Assembly (NCBI GenBank): GCA_016213345.1
Contig: JACRAO010000024.1
Coordinates: 1-10,746 of the forward strand
DNA length: 10,746 bases
From: Bdellovibrio sp.
Lineage (GTDB): Bacteria > Bdellovibrionota > UBA1018
Direction: 5' to 3'
The position numbers and the translations under genes were made by a program. The notes below the pieces were generated by a model. The model saw nothing but the letters and a program-made list of their open reading frames with translations. It searched no databases and had not been told where the DNA came from. Positions 7,470-10,746 of the stretch are shown in pieces. Within the stretch, counting starts at the first letter, position 1. Every line of letters begins with the position of its first letter.

Positions 7470-7470
7470 A

Positions 7471-8949
7471 ATGATGAAAGATTTAATAGAAGCCCTGACT
7501 TTTGATGATGTTCTTTTGATGCCTGCGTATTCGCAAGTATTACCTTCTCAAGTGTCTTTAAAAACTAATCTTACAAAAAAAATTCAATTACATGTACCGC
7601 TGTTGTCCGCAGCAATGGATACCGTGACTGAAAATAAAACAGCTATTACCTTAGCCCAAGAAGGAGGGCTGGGGGTTATTCATAAAAATCTAACCATTCA
7701 GAATCAGGCTTTTGAAGTCGAAAAAGTCAAAAAAAGCGAGTGGGGAATGATCTTGGATCCAATCACCATAGAACCCGTAGCAAAAATCAAACAAGCTATG
7801 GAACTCATGAAAACCTATAAAATTTCTGGAGTCCCTGTTACTCAAAAAGACAAGCAAGGCTTAAAGTTAGTCGGTATTTTAACAAATCGTGACTTAAGAT
7901 TTGAAACAGATTTAAATCAACCCGTCGAAGCTCGAATGACAAAGCTTCCTCTGGTTACCGTGCCTGAGGGGACCACCTTGGAGCAAGCAAAGAAAATTTT
8001 AAAAGAAAACAGAATCGAAAAACTCCCTGTAGTGAATGTGCATGGCTATCTCAAAGGTCTAATCACAATCAAAGATATTTTAAAGCAAGATATGTATCCG
8101 CAAGCCAGCAAAGACCGGTTTGGACGTCTGTTAGTTGGTGCAGCCATCGGAGTTGGAGAGGAAAGTGAAAAAAGAGCGGCTGCTCTAGTGGACGCGGGCG
8201 TTGATGTCCTTTTTATAGATAGTGCACATGGACATTCTCATGGCGTTTTAGAGATGATAAAAACTCTAAAAAAGCGATTTGATAAAGTCGAAATTGTAGG
8301 TGGCAATATTGCCACGGAAGCAGGGGCGCGAGCGCTAATTGAAGCCGGTGCGGATGCAATAAAAGTTGGTATTGGCCCAGGCTCAATTTGTACAACGCGA
8401 GTAATTGCAGGCATTGGGGTTCCTCAGCTTTATGCTATTTCAGAAGCAGTCAAGGGAGCCAAGTCTCAGAACATTCCTGTGATTGCTGATGGTGGTATTA
8501 AATACAGTGGAGATATTACCAAGTCTTTAGCAATTGGTGCTTCGAGTATTATGATTGGCGCTTTGTTTGCCGGAACAGACGAAGCACCTGGCGAAGTTGT
8601 CTTATACCAGGGTAGATCCTACAAGGTTTATCGTGGCATGGGTAGTCTTGGAGCCATGTCTCAAGCCCAGGGTTCTAAAGACCGGTATTTTCAAAGTGAT
8701 GTGGACGAAGTTTCAAAACTTGTTTCTGAAGGTATAGAGGGTCGAGTGCCTTATCGTGGCAGTTTGTCTTTTAATGTTCAGCAAATTTTAGGAGGACTTA
8801 GGGCAGGCATGGGTTATTGTGGCGCTAAAGATATTGCAACTCTGCAGAGCACGGCTAAATTTGTCAAAATTACCAACAGTGGCTTAGCCGAAAGTCATCC
8901 CCATGATGTATTCATTACAAAAGAGGCGCCAAACTATAGATTGGGTTAA
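7471..8949 (+). CDS. guaB: Inosine-5'-monophosphate dehydrogenase
   Basis: This enzyme oxidises IMP to XMP with NAD+, the committed step of guanine nucleotide synthesis, in the cytoplasm. At 492 residues it has the normal bacterial length. The TIM-barrel catalytic domain is interrupted by a pair of CBS domains at about 95-205 (ISGVPVT, GILTNRDLRF, RIEKLPVVN, GLITIKDILK), which in this family bind regulatory adenine/guanine nucleotides. Catalytic Cys307 lies in GPGSICTTR, and the IMP-binding and flap regions include ADGGIKYSGD, YRGMGSLGAM and VPYRGS. Translation may begin at 7471 or at the adjacent ATG 7474; the latter is better spaced from the nearest ribosome-binding site and gives the common family start MKD. 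It follows the hexapeptide-protein gene by 35 bp, and its stop is 3 bp before guaA, so a guaBA operon is clear. Confidence 0.98.
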   Translation: MMKDLIEALTFDDVLLMPAYSQVLPSQVSLKTNLTKKIQLHVPLLSAAMDTVTENKTAITLAQEGGLGVIHKNLTIQNQAFEVEKVKKSEWGMILDPITIEPVAKIKQAMELMKTYKISGVPVTQKDKQGLKLVGILTNRDLRFETDLNQPVEARMTKLPLVTVPEGTTLEQAKKILKENRIEKLPVVNVHGYLKGLITIKDILKQDMYPQASKDRFGRLLVGAAIGVGEESEKRAAALVDAGVDVLFIDSAHGHSHGVLEMIKTLKKRFDKVEIVGGNIATEAGARALIEAGADAIKVGIGPGSICTTRVIAGIGVPQLYAISEAVKGAKSQNIPVIADGGIKYSGDITKSLAIGASSIMIGALFAGTDEAPGEVVLYQGRSYKVYRGMGSLGAMSQAQGSKDRYFQSDVDEVSKLVSEGIEGRVPYRGSLSFNVQQILGGLRAGMGYCGAKDIATLQSTAKFVKITNSGLAESHPHDVFITKEAPNYRLG

Positions 8950-8952
8950 AAT

Positions 8953-10539
8953 ATGATTTCACATAAGGACAGTGTGTTAATTTTGGATTTCGGCTCTCAG
9001 TATACTCAGTTAATCGCCAGGCGGATACGAGAGATCGGGATTAATTCGATTGTTTTAAATGGCAATGTTGCATTAAAAGACATTCAAAAAATTGAGCCCA
9101 AGGCCATTATACTTTCTGGTGGGCCTGCTTCTGTTTATGAAAAACATGCACCAAAACTTGTGCCTGGTTTTTTCGAGTATCAGAGTAAAAATAAAATACC
9201 ACTTTTAGGAATTTGTTATGGCATGCAGCTTCTTATGCATGCTTTGGGAGGGAATGTCCAAAAAGCCTTGAGTTGTGAATACGGCAAAACTCAAATTCGA
9301 GTTGAATCTTATTCTGATTTCTTTTTACCTGTTCGTGAAAAAAATCATAGTTTTTCAGTATGGATGAGCCATGGAGATGAAATAAAAGAATTACCTGGTG
9401 GTTTCAAAGTTACAGCTCGTAGTTTGAGTGGAGTAATCGCAGCTGTAGAAAATCAAGAAGCACGAATTTATGCCTTACAATTTCATCCCGAAGTGACACA
9501 CACGGAACATGGCATGACTTTGTTAAAACATTTCTTTATCGACGTTTGTGAAATGCAGTCTACAAGGACATTACAAAATCTAACAAAAGAACTTATCGAG
9601 CAAATTCAACAAAAAGTTGGTGTTTCAGATCATGTGCTTTGCGCGCTATCTGGGGGGGTGGATTCGACTGTTGCGGCAGTCTTGGTGAATAAAGCTATTG
9701 GAGATCGTTTACATTGTGTTTTTGTGGACAATGGACTTTTGCGATTTAAAGAACAAGAAAAAGTAATGAAAGCTTTTAATAACTACTTGCATCTTAGAGT
9801 TAATTGCGTAGAGGCTGATCGGAGTTTTTTAAGTAAATTAAAGGGCGTTGTTGACCCAGAGCAAAAGAGAAAAATAATTGGAAAAGAATTTATTTCAGTG
9901 TTTGAAAAAGAGGCAGTAAACATTTCCAAAAACATTGGGAAAAGACCTAAGTTTTTAGTCCAAGGCACGTTATATCCTGATATAATTGAGTCTAGTGCTT
10001 TTAATAAAAAACATTCAGTAACAATTAAAACTCACCACAATGTGGGGGGATTGCCAAAAAAAATTAAGTTTGAACTCATTGAACCTTTGCGGGATTTGTT
10101 CAAAGACGAAGTAAGAAAGCTTGGGATTGAGCTTGGTATTCCATTAGATTTTATCAAACGCCATCCTTTTCCAGGTCCGGGATTGGCAGTTCGCATTTTG
10201 GGAGCAGTTACGCCTCAAGCTTTAGAGATATTAAGAAACGTTGATGAAGTTTTTTTGCAGTCTTTAAAAGATGAGGGTTTATATGATGAAATTTGGCAAG
10301 CTTTTTCTGTGTTCTTGCCACTTAAAAGTGTAGGGGTGCAGGGCGATGGACGAACACATTCGTATGTGGTGGCGCTTAGAGCTGTGACATCGCAAGATGG
10401 GATGACGGCAGATTGGTATCAGTTTAAACCAGAAGTGCTAGCTCGTATTTCGAATCAAATCTGTAATGAAGTAAAAAATGTAAATAGGGTGGTATATGAT
10501 ATTTCGTCCAAACCCCCAGCTACTATTGAGTGGGAGTAA
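8953..10539 (+). CDS. guaA: GMP synthase (glutamine-hydrolysing)
   Basis: This enzyme converts XMP to GMP using ATP and ammonia released from glutamine, directly following GuaB in the pathway. It has 528 residues, full length for the two-domain bacterial form. The N-terminal class I glutamine amidotransferase domain (about 7-200) has the nucleophile Cys88 in GICYGMQLL and the His178/Glu180 pair in FHPEVTHTEHG. The ATP-pyrophosphatase domain begins with the PP-loop SGGVDS (233-238), and the C-terminal dimerisation domain has the XMP-binding region HPFPGPGLAVR and the conserved terminus SSKPPATIEWE. The start is 3 bp after the guaB stop with no good Shine-Dalgarno of its own (the interval is AT-rich), so translation probably depends on ribosomes finishing guaB. 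A run of seven G (9652-9658) encodes part of the PP-loop; the frame is intact across it. Confidence 0.98.
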   Translation: MISHKDSVLILDFGSQYTQLIARRIREIGINSIVLNGNVALKDIQKIEPKAIILSGGPASVYEKHAPKLVPGFFEYQSKNKIPLLGICYGMQLLMHALGGNVQKALSCEYGKTQIRVESYSDFFLPVREKNHSFSVWMSHGDEIKELPGGFKVTARSLSGVIAAVENQEARIYALQFHPEVTHTEHGMTLLKHFFIDVCEMQSTRTLQNLTKELIEQIQQKVGVSDHVLCALSGGVDSTVAAVLVNKAIGDRLHCVFVDNGLLRFKEQEKVMKAFNNYLHLRVNCVEADRSFLSKLKGVVDPEQKRKIIGKEFISVFEKEAVNISKNIGKRPKFLVQGTLYPDIIESSAFNKKHSVTIKTHHNVGGLPKKIKFELIEPLRDLFKDEVRKLGIELGIPLDFIKRHPFPGPGLAVRILGAVTPQALEILRNVDEVFLQSLKDEGLYDEIWQAFSVFLPLKSVGVQGDGRTHSYVVALRAVTSQDGMTADWYQFKPEVLARISNQICNEVKNVNRVVYDISSKPPATIEWE

Positions 10540-10541
10540 AA

Positions 10542-10658
10542 GTTAGCTACTGTATCGGCATGGCTGACTCTCTTATTGCTGGTATCTGTTTAGAACACAA
10601 CTGTACTGTGATCCAGACAGTAAAAAAAAGTAAAACCTATCCTTGCCAAGCAGCATAG
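10542..10658 (+). pseudogene. Possible remnant of a PIN-domain (VapC-like) toxin gene
   Basis: A short open stretch just after guaA encodes GMADSLIAGICLEHNCTVIQ (residues from about 10557). This resembles the PIN-domain block in which an aspartate is followed by IA, then ALEH, then a strand ending in TRN. Conserved features seen are the metal-binding-type Asp (codon at 10566), LIA, LEHN and the following hydrophobic strand. The frame has no plausible start: it opens only at 10530 inside guaA. It continues about ten residues past the strand before a stop at 10656, with nothing like the usual TRN.xHF. If real, it is the 3' end of a toxin gene whose remainder is gone. The match is about 20 residues long and could be chance. 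Confidence 0.35.
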
Positions 10659-10679
10659 GTAGCATAATCCCAGCTTGGC
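10645..10679. repeat. 7-bp perfect inverted repeat (hairpin)
   Basis: GCCAAGC (10645-10651) and GCTTGGC (10673-10679) are perfectly complementary arms around a 21-base loop. No T-run follows on the plus strand, so it is not a classic intrinsic terminator by itself. It overlaps the end of the PIN-like remnant and could be an mRNA 3'-end stabilising hairpin, part of a larger structure, or a leftover from a lost element. Confidence 0.4.
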
Positions 10680-10709
10680 TATTCATCACCACGGTGCACA
10701 AAAAATATT

Positions 10710-10730
10710 TTGGTCCCCACCAATTTTTTT
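10710..10730 (+). terminator. Rho-independent terminator candidate downstream of guaA
   Basis: TTGGT (10710-10714) and ACCAA (10719-10723) form a perfect 5-bp stem with a CCCC loop, directly followed by seven T (10724-10730). This is a compact intrinsic terminator for transcripts from the miaB-guaA cluster, about 170 bp after the guaA stop. A-rich sequence upstream (10698-10707) would give a U-rich tail on the opposite strand, so it may also work for a leftward transcript entering from beyond the window. The stem is short, so strength is uncertain. Confidence 0.55.
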
Positions 10731-10746
10731 GTTGCTAATCTTACAA

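Noticed and set aside
1..10746. CRISPR arrays, tRNA/rRNA genes, insertion sequences
   Set aside because: No regularly spaced repeats, tRNA-like cloverleaf, rRNA sequence or transposase was seen on either strand.

Overview
This window looks like the chromosome of an AT-rich Gram-negative bacterium. Its genes are densely packed, and it encodes a Sec-exported subtilase plus a kinase/receiver hybrid of a style I associate with Bdellovibrio-like predators and Legionella-like bacteria. A Bdellovibrionota or similar lineage is my inference; nothing in the window proves it. Protein identities rest on motifs read by eye, not on database searches.

Layout. Positions 2-688 (+) hold the 3' part of a yebC/PmpR-family gene whose start lies before the window. 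It converges, with 3 bp between stop codons, on a secreted S8 protease gene (692-2833, -). A 244-bp gap without a gene follows. Positions 3078-5268 form a visibly AT-richer, damaged block. It holds a 5'-truncated hybrid histidine kinase (-), a 5'-truncated ABC-type peptide-binding protein (+) and a short YcaO-like gene (+) with a frameshift. The kinase and the binding protein are joined head to head within about 30 bp, as expected for a rearrangement breakpoint or an assembly chimera. The binding-protein and YcaO reading frames overlap by 22 bp.

Positions 5391-10539 (+) are a tight, intact housekeeping cluster: miaB (tRNA ms2i6A methylthiotransferase), a gamma-carbonic-anhydrase-like hexapeptide protein (4-bp ATGA overlap), guaB (IMP dehydrogenase) and guaA (GMP synthase, 3 bp after guaB). 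GuaB and GuaA together make GMP from IMP. Just before guaB is a perfect 13-bp tandem repeat, present about three times, and each copy contains a Shine-Dalgarno core. Downstream of guaA are a short PIN-domain-like remnant, an inverted repeat and a good Rho-independent terminator candidate.

The most interesting parts are the coupled binding-protein/YcaO pair, with the breakpoint beside it, and the triplicated ribosome-binding site of guaB. I did not find a complete, clearly new system. The YcaO pair is the nearest candidate, and here it appears broken.
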